DNA from: Prinsepia uniflora
Lineage: Eukaryota; Streptophyta; Magnoliopsida; Rosales; Rosaceae
Assembly: GCA_032719365.1 (NCBI GenBank)
Contig: CM064873.1
Span: 382,001-446,000 of the forward strand
Length of the DNA stretch: 64,000 nucleotides
Direction: 5' to 3'
How positions within the stretch are numbered: position 1 is the stretch's first letter; each line of letters begins with the position of its first letter. Shown one piece after another: positions 12,901 to 24,189 of this stretch. The position numbers and the translations under genes are program-made. The notes under the pieces are model-generated. The model saw nothing but the letters and a program-made list of their open reading frames with translations. It was not told the origin of the DNA and did no database searches.

Positions 12901-14235
12901 GTCATGCGCATGAGAGTACATGGGCATGAATTTCGAGGTCAACCCGATCTTGTTTGAAAGGCTTCAACGACCTGAATCCAATGGTAGTGGTTTCAAGTCG
13001 ATCAAAGGTTGTTTGGTACATCATTTAGAGGTTTTTAGCCTCAAAGAGCGTGTTCGGGACACGTTGACCATTTCGGGATGTGTGAGGGTCTTTGATATGC
13101 ACTTGTATAGGTCGGTAGTAACCTTTGAGTATGATTTGTACAGGTCCAGAAGTCTCGGAGAGTATGGACTAGCCTCAGAATAGTTTATAGCGCGAGTTTC
13201 GAAGCGCGCAACTTGGACAGTCTGTGAGTGGATGTTGGTTTATAAATATGATGCATGCACAACTATTTTATATGGTTTATGAACATGATTTGAGATGTCT
13301 TGAGTGCATATGATTTAAATATGGTTTATATTGTTAATTTGGCATTTTCGTAGAAAATGCGATCTTGCATGTGGTTCGAGATTTATGTTTTATATGATAT
13401 TTGGGCTTCAGCCGAGTATTCTAGGTGCATGTGTTTTATGTGATTTTTCTAGTTTCACAAAGAGACGTGAAACTGAGGATTGACTAACGGTTTTGAACAA
13501 TTTCACGGAGATGCGTGAAATCGAGATTCGAACATGAGTCCCAGTTGGAAATCCCATTTGACTATTGGGATTTGGAAAATGATTTGAATAACGAAATGGT
13601 TTTCAAATTAAGAAATATCTTTCGGGCGTATGACCCAGTTGATTTGTGGTTTGACTTAGAGTATAGTTAAACGTGAGATATATCGGGTTGTGACCTAGTT
13701 ATAAGATTTATGAAAGATATTTCGGGCATGCGACCCTGTTGTGATTTGATAGGATTTGAGGAATCCTAGGTTTATGAAGTGTTGATAGACACTGTTTTCA
13801 ATTATGGTTTTGTGGAAACGGATTTGTTGAAACTATATTCCGGGCATGGACCCTGTTGAGATGATTTATGAGAAATAGTTTTTATTTGAGTTACAACAAT
13901 TATGAAAATGTTTCCAATTGTTTCAAAATGATGATTATGATTTTGAGTTTAAAGACTCGGATTATGAGAAGATCCAGTTATGAATATGTTTCCCCGGAAA
14001 ACACCTTGGAGATAATGCTCGCCTCCGAAGTACGGAGAGGTCACGATGCGCTTGCTATCGAGCAGCCGAGATAGGCTCAACTCAGGAGTGCGGTATATGA
14101 GATCAATCAATGATATGTTCACAACGATCTGGAGATTATCGGCCGGTGATGTGTTCACGGTGAAATGCTCAGGATCAAAGAAGTCCTTGAGCTTATGGGT
14201 ACGCGTTGCTGGGATTGGAATCGTGATTGATGATG

Positions 14236-14365
14236 ATGGGCTGAGATCCCACATGGTTTGATATTTGGGCTGAGGTCCCACGTGATTTGGTTTTGGGCTG
14301 AGACCCTATATGATTTCGTTTTGGGCTGAGATCCAGTATGATTTGGTTTTTGGCTGAGTCCCTAT
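14236..14365 (+). repeat. Tandem array of GGGCTGAGACCC-type units
   Basis: Five imperfect units of about 30-36 bp, each with TTTGGGCTGAG followed by (A/T)CCC and a TGATTTG-like linker, near the 3' end of the second-level LTR. Related words recur near 15895, 18250 and 18870 in sister copies. Confidence 0.75.
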
Positions 14366-15210
14366 TGAGTAATTGACTTTGATTGAGAAGCATTTTTCAC
14401 TATGTTTTGTTTTTGAAAAGCAGTATGATTTTCTTTTTAGGAAAGTATTTGAAATACTTATTTTCTGATGCATGTATGCCTTTACGTGAAGGGTATAAAT
14501 GTCTTTTCGATTAAATCATTTTGATAAATGTTTATTTTTTTCCACTCACAGCTTTTAATGTTTTTAATACCCTTCAGGTTGGTCGTGGATGCGGGCTGTA
14601 GTAGAGATCGAGACATCACATGCTGATGCATAACCCCGCAGATCCTTGCGTACTCTGGATAACCTCGAATGAGTTACGGTTTTATCTCTTGTCTAGCACG
14701 TGGTGTCAGACGGGAGTAGGCACATCCCATGATAATTCAGGGGGATTAAGATGAGTCGTGTCATGTTTTCTAGTTATATTTGAGAACCAACAAGGGAAAG
14801 ATGACTTGGTGAAGATTTTCATTATATATCTAGTTATATTTAAATCCTACTTGTTATTAATCACGATTGTAAAAGTAAACTGTGTCGAACTAGTAAAATT
14901 TCGCTTTTGACTGGAAAGTTGGTAGGATGAGGGCAGTTTCCCGCTAGGGTAGATTTAGTTTAATAAGCTTAATAGGAGTTGGGAAAAATTGAATTGGGTA
15001 AAATCACTAGTCTAACAAGAATGGTCAGACGGAAGCAGAGTCGATCCGATTTTTTCACAAAGACTTGGGACGGGCCTTGTCAATACATGTCCCGGATACG
15101 CTTCCCGAGGAGAAAAACCTCTACATCAAACGATCTCCAATCAACTTGAAACCACCACCATTGGATTTAGAACGTCGAAACATTTCAAACAAGACTGGTT
15201 TAACCTCGAA

Positions 15211-16275
15211 TGTCAAGACCCGACCCTCCTCGGTTAGGACCCGACTCTAGCACGATATTATCCGCTTTGGTCTTTCTCGCCCTCACGATTTTGTTTTTGG
15301 GAGCTCATGGTGCAACTTCCCAAGGGGTCACCCATTATGGAATTACACCAGCCTCAACTCACTTAACTTTGGAGTTCCAATCGAACTCAAAGCCACTGAG
15401 CTCCCAAAAGGCCTTGTGCTAGATAGGTGTGTGCCTACAGATTTAAGGCACACCATTATTTCTTTCCTAGACCATTCCCTTTACATGAATGTGGGATTGT
15501 TCACCATTCCCTCCAAGACACGAACTTTTACAATCCAACCCCTTAGAGCCCGACGTCATCGCTAGCACACTTCATGGTTGGGGTTTGACTCTGATACCAT
15601 TCTTATGTATAGATTGTCTCCTCTGGACGTCTCGTAATATCCTGGAGTAGTCACGGCGCACTACCTGAGAGGGGCTGCCCCGAAGCGTAGCTTATTATCA
15701 AGAGTGCAATTATGGATAATACTACCAGGGAGGGTCATTGACCTGGGCGGACCCTAGGGAGACTCGGGATTGAGACCCCAAGTGGCACGCATAGCCTTAG
15801 AGACCGTGACAATAGTATTTATTAGGTATCTAGGATGCCGAGGATTGGTTACAATGTATTTCAATAAACTAGTTATTTAATATTGAGTGGTTTTGGGCTG
15901 AGTTCCCACTTGGTTGGATTTATGATGTTAGGCTAAGGCCCTAATGATTTAATTAAGTAAATGGTTTGATTACTGGTTTTCGAATGCATGCATGCTTTTT
16001 AGTGAAGGGCATAAATGTCTTCTTGTGAAATGAGTTTTATAAATTATTTATTTCGTCCACTCACAGCTTTTATGGTTTTTAATAGCTTTCAGGTTGATCG
16101 TGGATGCGGGCTGTAGCAGAGACCGAGACATCACACTCCTCCACTGATCCTGGCGCGCTATGGAAGCCCCAAATGGGTTGAGGTTTTGAGTTATCCCTTA
16201 TCTGATACGTCGTGTCAAACGGGAACATGACACATCCCGCGTTAATTCCGGGGGGGATCGAGATAGGTCGTGTCA
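15211..16275 (+). mobile_element. Composite 1,065-bp LTR-type insertion (5S-derived left part, family-type 3' module on the right)
   Basis: It starts TGTCAAGACCCGACCC (15211) and ends GGTCGTGTCA (16275), with a perfect 5-bp duplication TCGAA (15206-15210, 16276-16280) in the outermost LTR. The right part (about 15603-16275) is the usual 3' module of the nest family. The left part (about 15234-15602) is 5S rRNA-derived sequence. Either a 5S-bearing element inserted just inside a family member, or the unit is a chimeric LTR; the sequence alone does not decide. Confidence 0.7.
15234..15602 (-). mobile_element. 5S rRNA-derived (Cassandra-like TRIM) sequence
   Basis: Read on the minus strand, 15393-15314 follows plant 5S rRNA: a GGAACTCCAAAGTTAAG stretch matches GAACTCCGAAGTTAAG, and a GGGTGACC...TTGGGAAGTT stretch matches GGGTGACCTCCTGGGAAGT, in the right order and spacing. 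Cassandra TRIMs are the known plant LTR elements carrying 5S-like sequence. At the upstream (plus-strand right) side TGGTATCAGAGTC (minus strand, near 15590) resembles the initiator-Met tRNA primer binding site. The copy is too diverged to be a working 5S gene. Confidence 0.65.
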
Positions 16276-16601
16276 TCGAAATTTGAGCCCACGCGCCCTC
16301 ACGCTCTGGTAAAAGTTTTCCCATGTGCTGTCAACGCTGACGTCAGTAGCTGACATCATCTGAAAAGTCTGACACCCTAACATGTGGCACCCCCTGACAG
16401 GTGCCACGTGTCACCACCTGACACATGCCATGTGAACTCAGACAAATTCTGACAAGTGTCATGTGGCACCCCTGACTAGTGCCACATGTCACCCTCTGAC
16501 ACAACCCACGTGTTATCCTCTAACACAAGCCACGTGTCCCTGCTAATGTCACTACTGATGTCAACTGTTAACGTCATCACTGAAAAACCTCTGACAGGTT
16601 G

Positions 16602-19254
16602 TGTAACAACCCGGTCCGAATATCGGGATTAAATATTAATTAATTATGGATTTAGAATGACTAATCAGGGATTAGTTGAGCGAAATCGGACGGGCGGTAT
16701 AAAATGACCGTTTTACCCCTAGTCTTGGGTAAAAGGTTAACTTTTGACTCGGGCGGTCAAACGGACTTTGGCCAATGATGTGATGTAGTTCGGGACGTCA
16801 TGAGTCTGTAGACAAGCAGCACGCCGAAATCGGACGTTTGACGGGAAAGTTATGGTCACGGAATCGAAATCAGAAATTTAACGTCTCGGGATTCGGATAT
16901 AATATTAATTTAATTAGATTGGCAGATATTTGTAGGTGGGGCCCTTGGGTGAGTGACAAGTGTCACTCATCCCATTGGGGTCTTTCCCTAAAAGGGGATC
17001 TTGGTCTAATTAGGCCATTTAATTAATTAACTAATTAATCTCACACATTCATCTCTCTCTCCCTCTCGCGTAACATCTTCTTCATTTCTCTCTAACAAAC
17101 ACACGACACAACTACACAAACGACCCTCAATCCTTACCCTTTGTTGTTGGGCCTTGAACGAAGATGAGAGAGGGAACTGAGACGAGCTCAATGGACTCGA
17201 ATTTGAGGCCTGAGATGGACGGTAAGGTGAGATTGCCCGTGAAACTCGATTTTACAGTCAAACATGGTGAAGCTTGATTTATTGGTTTAAGGTCGAATTG
17301 ATTAATTGGGTGAGTCTCTGAAGGTGACCAGGAGTCAAACGAGCTTGGTAGGAAGGCCTGAGGTGGCCTGTGGTGGCCAGAACCATAGAAGGAACGTTGG
17401 CTGGTTGTTCTTCGAAGTGGAAGGTATAATTTCATGTTTTACTTAGCTAAATCGATCATATATGTTGGGACAAAGCTAATGGTAGAAATAGGATCGAAAA
17501 TGGACTGAAAATGGCTAAAAACCAGGAATGCCGGTTCGAGCTGAACCGGGTTGGTCTGAACTGGTCTGAACCGGATTTGCCTGAGGAAGACGACGATGAA
17601 CAGTGTCGCGTTTGGCTTCCACGCGCAGGGCGTTTGGGCAGCGTATGAGGGCACGTGGGCCCTCTTTTCGAGGCACATTCAACATGTGATTTAATGTATT
17701 CGATGTAACGAACATTTTGGGACTGGTTTCGAGTTGATCGGACATCGTTTCGATATAGTTCGGGATGTCCGAAAGTTTAAGGTCTAGTTTAAATATGTTT
17801 AAAAATTTCAAAAAATTACGGGACTTTAATGAGAGGTTAATGAGGTGGCTAGTAACCCTCTAGTATGGTTTGGACAGGTTTGGAAGTCCTAGTGATAGTG
17901 GTGTGGCTCGGAAGGGCGTATGGCAAGTGTATCGAGGAGGCAACATAAGACAGTCTGTGAGTGGAAAATGTTTTCTAAACTGTGATGTATGCATAATTGT
18001 TTTATATGTTTTTTATATGTGATTTCTATAGTGATGATTGTGGCATTGGTGAATTGCATGGTTGCACGTATTTCGAGGTAATCTCGTACTTACACGTATT
18101 TCGATGTTATGATCTTATACTGTGGTTATACGTGATTGTGGTTTTAATAATGATTCAAAGAAATAGTTTTGGTTTTGGAAAGATGAACTCGGGCATGTGA
18201 CCATTTGAATTATGTGATCAGGCCAAGGGCCTAGTTGGTTTACGAAATCGGGCTGAGACCCATTTGAGTCATGTGATCGGGTCGGGGGCTCAATTGGTTT
18301 ACGAAATCGGGAATGAGGCCCAGTTGAGTTTTATAAATGTGATTTCGGGTCTGGGACTCTATGTTTCATAAACGTGATTTCGAGTCGGGGACCCTAAATG
18401 GATTTGTGATGTTTTATGGAAATTCCGGGCAGGGCCTTTGAGATGTTTTGAAATGGTTTTATAAAACTATTTTCCATATACCATCTTGATACGAGGATCT
18501 GTGGATGGTCTCCTCCATGTGTCTGGGACATTGGGGAAGTCACGGTGCATTGCCTACGAGGGGTCATTATACGGAGCGACCGGACCGTATAGTGACTTAA
18601 GAGCAAGATTGCTATGATTAGATGTCTGAGCCATCAGACATCTGGGATGTCAGAGATATGGACCCGGAGAGACCCCGGGCAGCACGCGTTGCTTTTACCG
18701 TGAGACATGATGTCTGGGACGCTAGGCATCTGGGATGCCAAGGATGGTTATGTGGTAAATACGGATTATTGGATTTATGAAATGGTATTTCGGTGTTTAT
18801 GGATTTGTGTTATGGATTTGGGTAGTGGCCCACTTGGTTCTGAATTTACGGATTTTGGTATTCTACGGTTTTGGGCTGAGTTCCCACACATGTTTGGTTT
18901 TACGGTTTTTGGGCTAAGGCCCTAATGATTTATTTAAGTAAATGATTTGATTACTGGGTTTCGATGCATGCATACTTTTAGTGAAGGGCATAAATGTATC
19001 TTGATAAAACGTGTTTTATGAACTTATTGATTTTCGTCCACTCACAATTTTTAATGGTTTTAATACCCTTCAGGTTGATCACGGATGCGGGTTGTAGCAG
19101 GGACCGAGACATCGCAATCCTCCACCGATCCTAGCGCGCTCTGGGAGCCCCATATGGGCCGATGTATGAATTATCCCTTGACTGATACTTCGTGTCAGAC
19201 GGGAGCATGGCACATCCCGCGTTAATCTCGGGGGGATTCGGATGGGTCGTGTCA
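16602..19254 (+). mobile_element. Solo LTR of the nest family, 2,653 bp
   Basis: It starts TGTAACAACCCGG (16602) and ends GGGTCGTGTCA (19254). Flanking 5-mers GGTTG (16597-16601) and GGTTA (19255-19259) match at four of five positions. It shares the AAAATGACCGTTTTACCCC block and the GTAGTTCGGGACGTCA block with the 9270 copy, and CTGTGAGTGGA (about 17954) with TCCACTCACAA (about 19037) at the usual places. The lineage-specific G-box array is absent. No coding capacity is visible. Confidence 0.8.
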
Positions 19255-20416
19255 GGTTACCACGTGGCACCCCTAATTTGTCACGTGGCACCACCTGATT
19301 TTCCACGTGGCCTGACAGCAATGACGTGGTATGCCACGTCATCGTCTCCTACTTTCAGACGGGTCGACCCGCGACCCTAAAATGAGTTATTCGACCTGAA
19401 TTCGAAACCCGGTCCTAACTTAGTCATTTCTACACCATTTTCTGCCATTTTCCTCCACTAGACTCGCATTCAAACCAGGAATCGATCTATGGCCTTAAAA
19501 CTACGAATATGTACCTCGATTTTCCCCAGTGCTCGAACTACACGGGTTTCCCTCAAACTCGTCCCCAAGACGATTTGAGCAACCATCCGTTCTGTTTCTT
19601 GGCTTATTTCACTCGCACAACCACAAAGAAGACACCCATGACCTTAGTTTGAAGTTCCAACGTCCCAAACAGAAAACCCGAAATCAAATACATATGGTTT
19701 TTTGGTTTTACCTATGTTTAGCAACCTTGTCCTTCATCCTTCTTCCTCTCAAGTTCCACCATCTCTCTTTCACTCACAACCCCTTCAAAACTGGAAGCAA
19801 AGAGGGAGGATGATAATGATAATGATTGGGGTGGGTTTCAAGTTTTTCAAAAATAAAGAGAGAAGAGATGCATGATTTTGGAGTTATGGACCAATAGGGT
19901 GAGTGACACTTGTCACTCATCCTATGATCCATGCTAGATATTTTGAGCCCCAATAAGTGGTGACCAAAAGTCAACTTCTCTGATAAGCGTGCAACCGTAA
20001 GTTCAACTAAAACTATCCTAGACCTGTAAAACGACCGTACGAGGTCCAATTTGGCGTGTCGCCTGTCTGCGTAATTGTAATCCGTCGATATACATAACAA
20101 ACCTCGGTCAACATGTAAATAATTTTCCGGGTGAAAAAGTCAACATTTTCCCCCGTCCAAGGGCAAAATCATCTTTTTACCTCGACTAATCTCGATTAAT
20201 CTCGATAATCCCACGATAATTCCGTAATTTCCAGGTTGGGTCGTTACATCTAGACACTCAGAGACTTAATACGAGGAAGGGCATAATAGGAGACAAAATG
20301 TTTTGGGAAGTTCAAAATAAGCATAGATCTGGAGATTCCAAATAGGTTAATAGTTCAAACTGCTATTTAATCGATGAGTAGGCAAGATAAAACTTGGCGA
20401 ATTGAAACAACTTAGT

Positions 20417-20735
20417 TGTCATGGCCCGATTCTGCTAACACGATATTATCCGCTTTTGGTCATGCCCTCACAGTTTTGTTTTTAGGAATCCACGTGTAAC
20501 TTCACAGTAGGTCAGCCATATTGGAATTGCTCTAGCCTAATCTCGCAACTTTCCAATAGGTCACTCATTTTGGGATTGCTCTAACTCAATCTCGCTTAAC
20601 TTTGGAGTTTCAACCAAATTCAAAGTTAGTGAGCTCCCAAAATGTCTCGTGTTAGATAGATACATGTCCACACATATATGACACTTCACATTTCCCTCCC
20701 CGAGCGATGTGAAATTATTCACCGGTCTAACTTCC
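20417..20735 (-). mobile_element. Second degenerate 5S-derived (Cassandra-like) relic
   Basis: It shares CACGATATTATCCGCTTT and the GAGCTCCCAAAA word with the copy at 15234-15602. The 5S-like part is partly duplicated: AACTT...AGGTCA...ATTGCTCTA occurs at about 20497-20535 and again at about 20547-20585, followed by CGCTTAACTTTGGAGTT. No target duplication was found. Confidence 0.55.
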
Positions 20736-20889
20736 CAAGTTCACAGATCTTGCTTAACATTATTACTTTCCAAGTTCACAAAACTTACTTACCGTTATTG
20801 CTTCCCAAATTCATGGGCCAAACAAATAGTAGTTACGGGAAAAGAAAGCAAAAGTGAGTTTTTAATTTTTTTATCGAAAGGTGGGATCA

Positions 20890-21045
20890 AAAGGCCCAAA
20901 ATACTTCATTGAAAGGTTGAAAGGTTGAAAGGCTAGCTGGTCTTGGGCTGTGTTATATTATCCACGGGGAGACCCATTATTGCATTAACAGGCGGCTTCG
21001 AGCCTTTCTGGTGTCTAGGGTTTTAGGTGTGGTTAACCTATAAAA
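20890..21045 (+). promoter_or_regulatory. Site II / telo-box promoter of the snoRNA locus
   Basis: Two site II words (TGGGCC read from AGGCCCAAA at 20892-20900, and TGGGCT at 20944-20949), a telo-box (TAGGGTTT, 21016-21023) and a TATA-like TATAAAA (21039-21045) come in the order seen in plant ribosomal-protein and snoRNA gene promoters. A start of transcription near 21070 is inferred from the TATA position. Confidence 0.6.
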
Positions 21046-21509
21046 TGAGCAGGAAAGCTCCCAACCATCTAAATTCACGAAGTGAGCACCCTACCTTGAG
21101 ACTTCGCCGTCCTCTTCTTCGCTCTCAAAAACCCATCTCGCTTATGTCTCTCTATCTTTCATGTTCATAGTTGATAGTTGTAATTGCCTACACTCATCAA
21201 TTCAATTTTGTTCTCCTCACGCCTAAAATTGCAATTGTTTGATCCAGCTTATATGCATGGGTCAAGGAATCTATCCTTAGGCTAGAGTGAAGCCCTTACA
21301 TTCAAATTTATGTATGTATTCAACCTTTAGCTCCGATTTTTCTCTCTAGGATTCTCGGTGACAAGGTTGATACATTTATTTATTTGTTTTCGTTTCATTT
21401 ATCTTCTTTTTGCTTAATTTTGTTAAAAAGTTTTGGTGTGTAGTATTTTTAAAATTCCTCTTGTATAGATTTTGTTAATTTTATTTAAATTTCTGGATGG
21501 GGGAATTTG

Positions 21510-21595
21510 GATGTTTTGGATGATGAAAAAAATCGGACGGATTCCCAATGATAACATTCGTGTATGATATTCAACCAGCTACTTCTGATCACATC
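21510..21595 (+). ncRNA. Box C/D snoRNA candidate, copy A
   Basis: C box ATGATGA (21520-21526), D box CTGA (21585-21588), terminal stem GATGT (21510-21514) with ACATC (21591-21595). The bases just before the D box, AACCAGCTACT, complement the conserved 25S rRNA segment AGTAGCTGGTT (rRNA sequence from memory). A C'-like TGATATT lies at about 21565. It would guide 2'-O-methylation in 25S rRNA. Copy B is a near duplicate. Confidence 0.7.
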
Positions 21596-21701
21596 ATTCC
21601 CTCCTTCCAAATTTATCTTTCTGATTTCTTAACATTTTATATTTTTTTTTGTTATTAATTTTTTTTTTCTTTTATTTAAATTTCTGTAATTGTTGGAGTT
21701 T

Positions 21702-21787
21702 CGATGTTTGGATGATGAAGAAAATCGGACGGATTCCCAATGATAACATTCGTGTATGATATTAAACCAGCTACTTCTGATCACATC
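21702..21787 (+). ncRNA. Box C/D snoRNA candidate, copy B (tandem duplicate of A)
   Basis: C box ATGATGA (21712-21718), D box CTGA (21777-21780), terminal stem GATGT/ACATC kept. Only a few substitutions separate it from copy A within the snoRNA, and the 25S guide AACCAGCTACT is unchanged. The flanks (about 21478-21660 against 21669-21855) are also duplicated, with more differences than the RNA itself, which suggests selection on the RNA. Confidence 0.7.
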
Positions 21788-21897
21788 ATTCCCTCCTTCC
21801 AAACATATCTTTCTGATTTCTCACGCCTTAGTTTTTCTTTTGTTATTAATTTATTTTTTACTCTAAAAGAGAAACCAAGACTGTATTTGCTTGTTTC

Positions 21898-21980
21898 GGC
21901 CGCTGATGTAGATCAATATTTGCTACTCTTGATGGGATTTTCCCATTTGATGATTCTTATCCACCAAGATCTCTGAGGCC
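21898..21980 (+). ncRNA. Box C/D snoRNA candidate with two adjacent 25S rRNA guides
   Basis: C box-like TGATGTA (21904-21910), D box CTGA (21973-21976), terminal stem GGCC (21898-21901) with GGCC (21977-21980). The guide before the D box, CCACCAAGATC (21961-21971), complements GATCTTGGTGG of 25S rRNA. The guide before a D'-like CTTGA, AATATTTGCTACT (21915-21927), complements AGTAGCAAATATT. In 25S rRNA these two targets are neighbours (rRNA from memory), which makes chance very unlikely. This is the target area of the yeast snR39 / U51-type guides; I do not assign a name. Confidence 0.75.
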
Positions 21981-24189
21981 TCTCTATAGAAACTTGCTCT
22001 GCTTGATTCTGCTTAATTTTCTTAAATTGTCTTAATTTTTGGAGCATCGAAAGGAGCATTAAACGTCCCTGGAACTATGGGACTGGAAACTATGTTCCTG
22101 CAAACTATTTACTAACAAGGGATTGGGGATACGTTCTGCAGATTATGGAGATTTCTTCCTTGCTAAGTCTGGATTTGTTAAATGGATTATAACTGATGTA
22201 TATTGAATGACATACTTGTCACGGATGCAACTCAGTGTGGGTGTAGAGTCTCTGAAGAAAGGAGAAAGAAAATGTGCTTGGAAGCTTGGAAGAATACACA
22301 TGGAATGGAGGTAGTAATGGATACACCGAAAATGGAGGTAGTAAGGGATATTTGGTGCTACGAATTGATGTCATCCCAAAAACAAATTATGTTATCTAAG
22401 AATGTGTCCTATATATGGTTTTTTACTCTAGATGCACTGAGAACCAGTGAGCATAAAATGTAAAGAATTGCTATTCCTTTCATTATTTACTAGACATGTA
22501 AAAACCATTTCTCTTTGATGACTTGAAAAAAAAGACTAGATACACAATACTATCATTCGCCTCTATCTGGGATCGAAAATTCGAAAGCTTCGTTTGAATG
22601 TTAATGGCACTGTTTTTTTTTTCTGAAATTTATTTGATTAAAAGAATTTGAGGGTGGCCAGATGATCAATGTGCAAACGCAGGACCAGGCATCTCTCGGT
22701 TTCTATGAGCGGCACTTCCACATGAGATTTCTGACTCTTCCTTGTAAATCCTCTTTCGTGTGATTTATTATTAATTTTCCAGAATATTCCGAGCTTTGAT
22801 GAATTAGAGCTGGCTCGTCAATTCTCCCTTCTTTTTTCTTCAATATATTAGGGTTATATTTTGAATTTAATCAACCTTGTATTTATCTAAAATGGGTTCT
22901 GAATATCAATTTACCTGATATTAATTTCTTGTAAACCGCTCTCAATTATGTTGGTTTTTTTTTTCTTTTGGCCGCAAAATTGGAGAGATAAATAAGGTAT
23001 TAAAATTGAATTGAGGTTGGCAAATGTCATCCTGGGTTACAATATTACATAACCACACTGGAGAATTGCATCCCAAAATTATCTTTACAATTACAAATAC
23101 TTAGTAAGATAAAAAGCTATCTTGGATTTATTATACTGGACTGCAGCTAAGAAAGTAACGAGATATATTCAGAGATATAATTAAAAGACCTTAAATTGGT
23201 TCAATTATAGGTAAAATGGACTTTGGAATTAGAGGGCTACTCGGATTCTGACAACAATGAGGTTGATGGTTGGTTAGAATCATCCCCAAATAGAAACATG
23301 CATGAGCCACATCCAGTACTCGAGAACAATGACAACTTCATTGCTGCTCGTTGACACTCCGAGAAGGTATAGGCTTTCTGGATTATTAAGCCATGGTGCG
23401 AAACTTTAGATGGAATGACAGTATTGTGTATCTGGAATTTTATTTATTTGGTTTTGGTTTTGGGTTTTTCAGTCGAGAAACGAGAGGAAGATGATGAAGG
23501 TTGCCAAATGGGCATTTAAGGAATTTAACAATGTTTTGATGTCGTCAATGAGCCCTTCAGTTAAATGGTGCAACGTTTTTAAAGTTACATCTATCTAGTA
23601 CATAATGGAACGAATTGTAATACTGGTGCATTTTAGGACTTGCTGGTGTGTAATTCATTTTTTTTTTCATGCTCCTGCTCCTGGGATACCTTGTAGTTTA
23701 GGAAATAAGTTTTGGGTCTACAAGGTCTGGGTTCAAGTCACCAATGTTGTTCTATGTAAACTGAGTGCTCCTTTTATCAAGGATGTTGTACGAAAAATAA
23801 GTTACTGAGAATGATGAATAAAAATTAAGTTGCTTTGTTTAGCTTCTTTCTTTGGTATATAGAAATCAGAATTCAAAAGGCAAATATGGATTCAACTCTG
23901 AAATTTCCATCTTCTGATGCATTCTGAATTGAACTTTACTGATAGAAATCCAAGATAGATAGTTCGGTATGGCTAGAAGCCAGAATCAGGCCCCGAAATG
24001 GCAACCGTAAGTCAAGAGTGCTTCCAAGAGTAACAAAATCAAGAGTGATCAAACTAATTCTCAAAATACATATTTTCTTCCCTCGAGTAATACGATTTTG
24101 TTTCCCTGTTCACTTGTAAAAAGACATATACAGAGTATCCAATGAGTCATATAAATTCAGCAACTAGTTTGAATCAATAATCACCAGTT

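Larger units (their letters stand above)
21046..23800 (+). other. Probable snoRNA host transcript, no convincing protein
   Basis: The region downstream of the promoter holds three C/D snoRNA candidates at 21.5-22.0 kb. No long reading frame spans it. One stretch, about 23220-23355, looks coding-like (acidic, containing EGYSDSDNNEVDGWLE, stop after IAAR) and follows an AG at 23211, but I recognise no family. The transcript's exons and 3' end are not determined; treat the boundaries as approximate. Confidence 0.35.

Noticed and set aside
22030..22200. Possible H/ACA snoRNA downstream of the C/D cluster
   Set aside because: Short stems (GGAAC/GTTCC) exist but no clear H box and terminal ACA at the right spacing.
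22510..22580. TGATGAC word as a C box of a fourth snoRNA
   Set aside because: No CTGA D box or terminal stem follows within snoRNA length.
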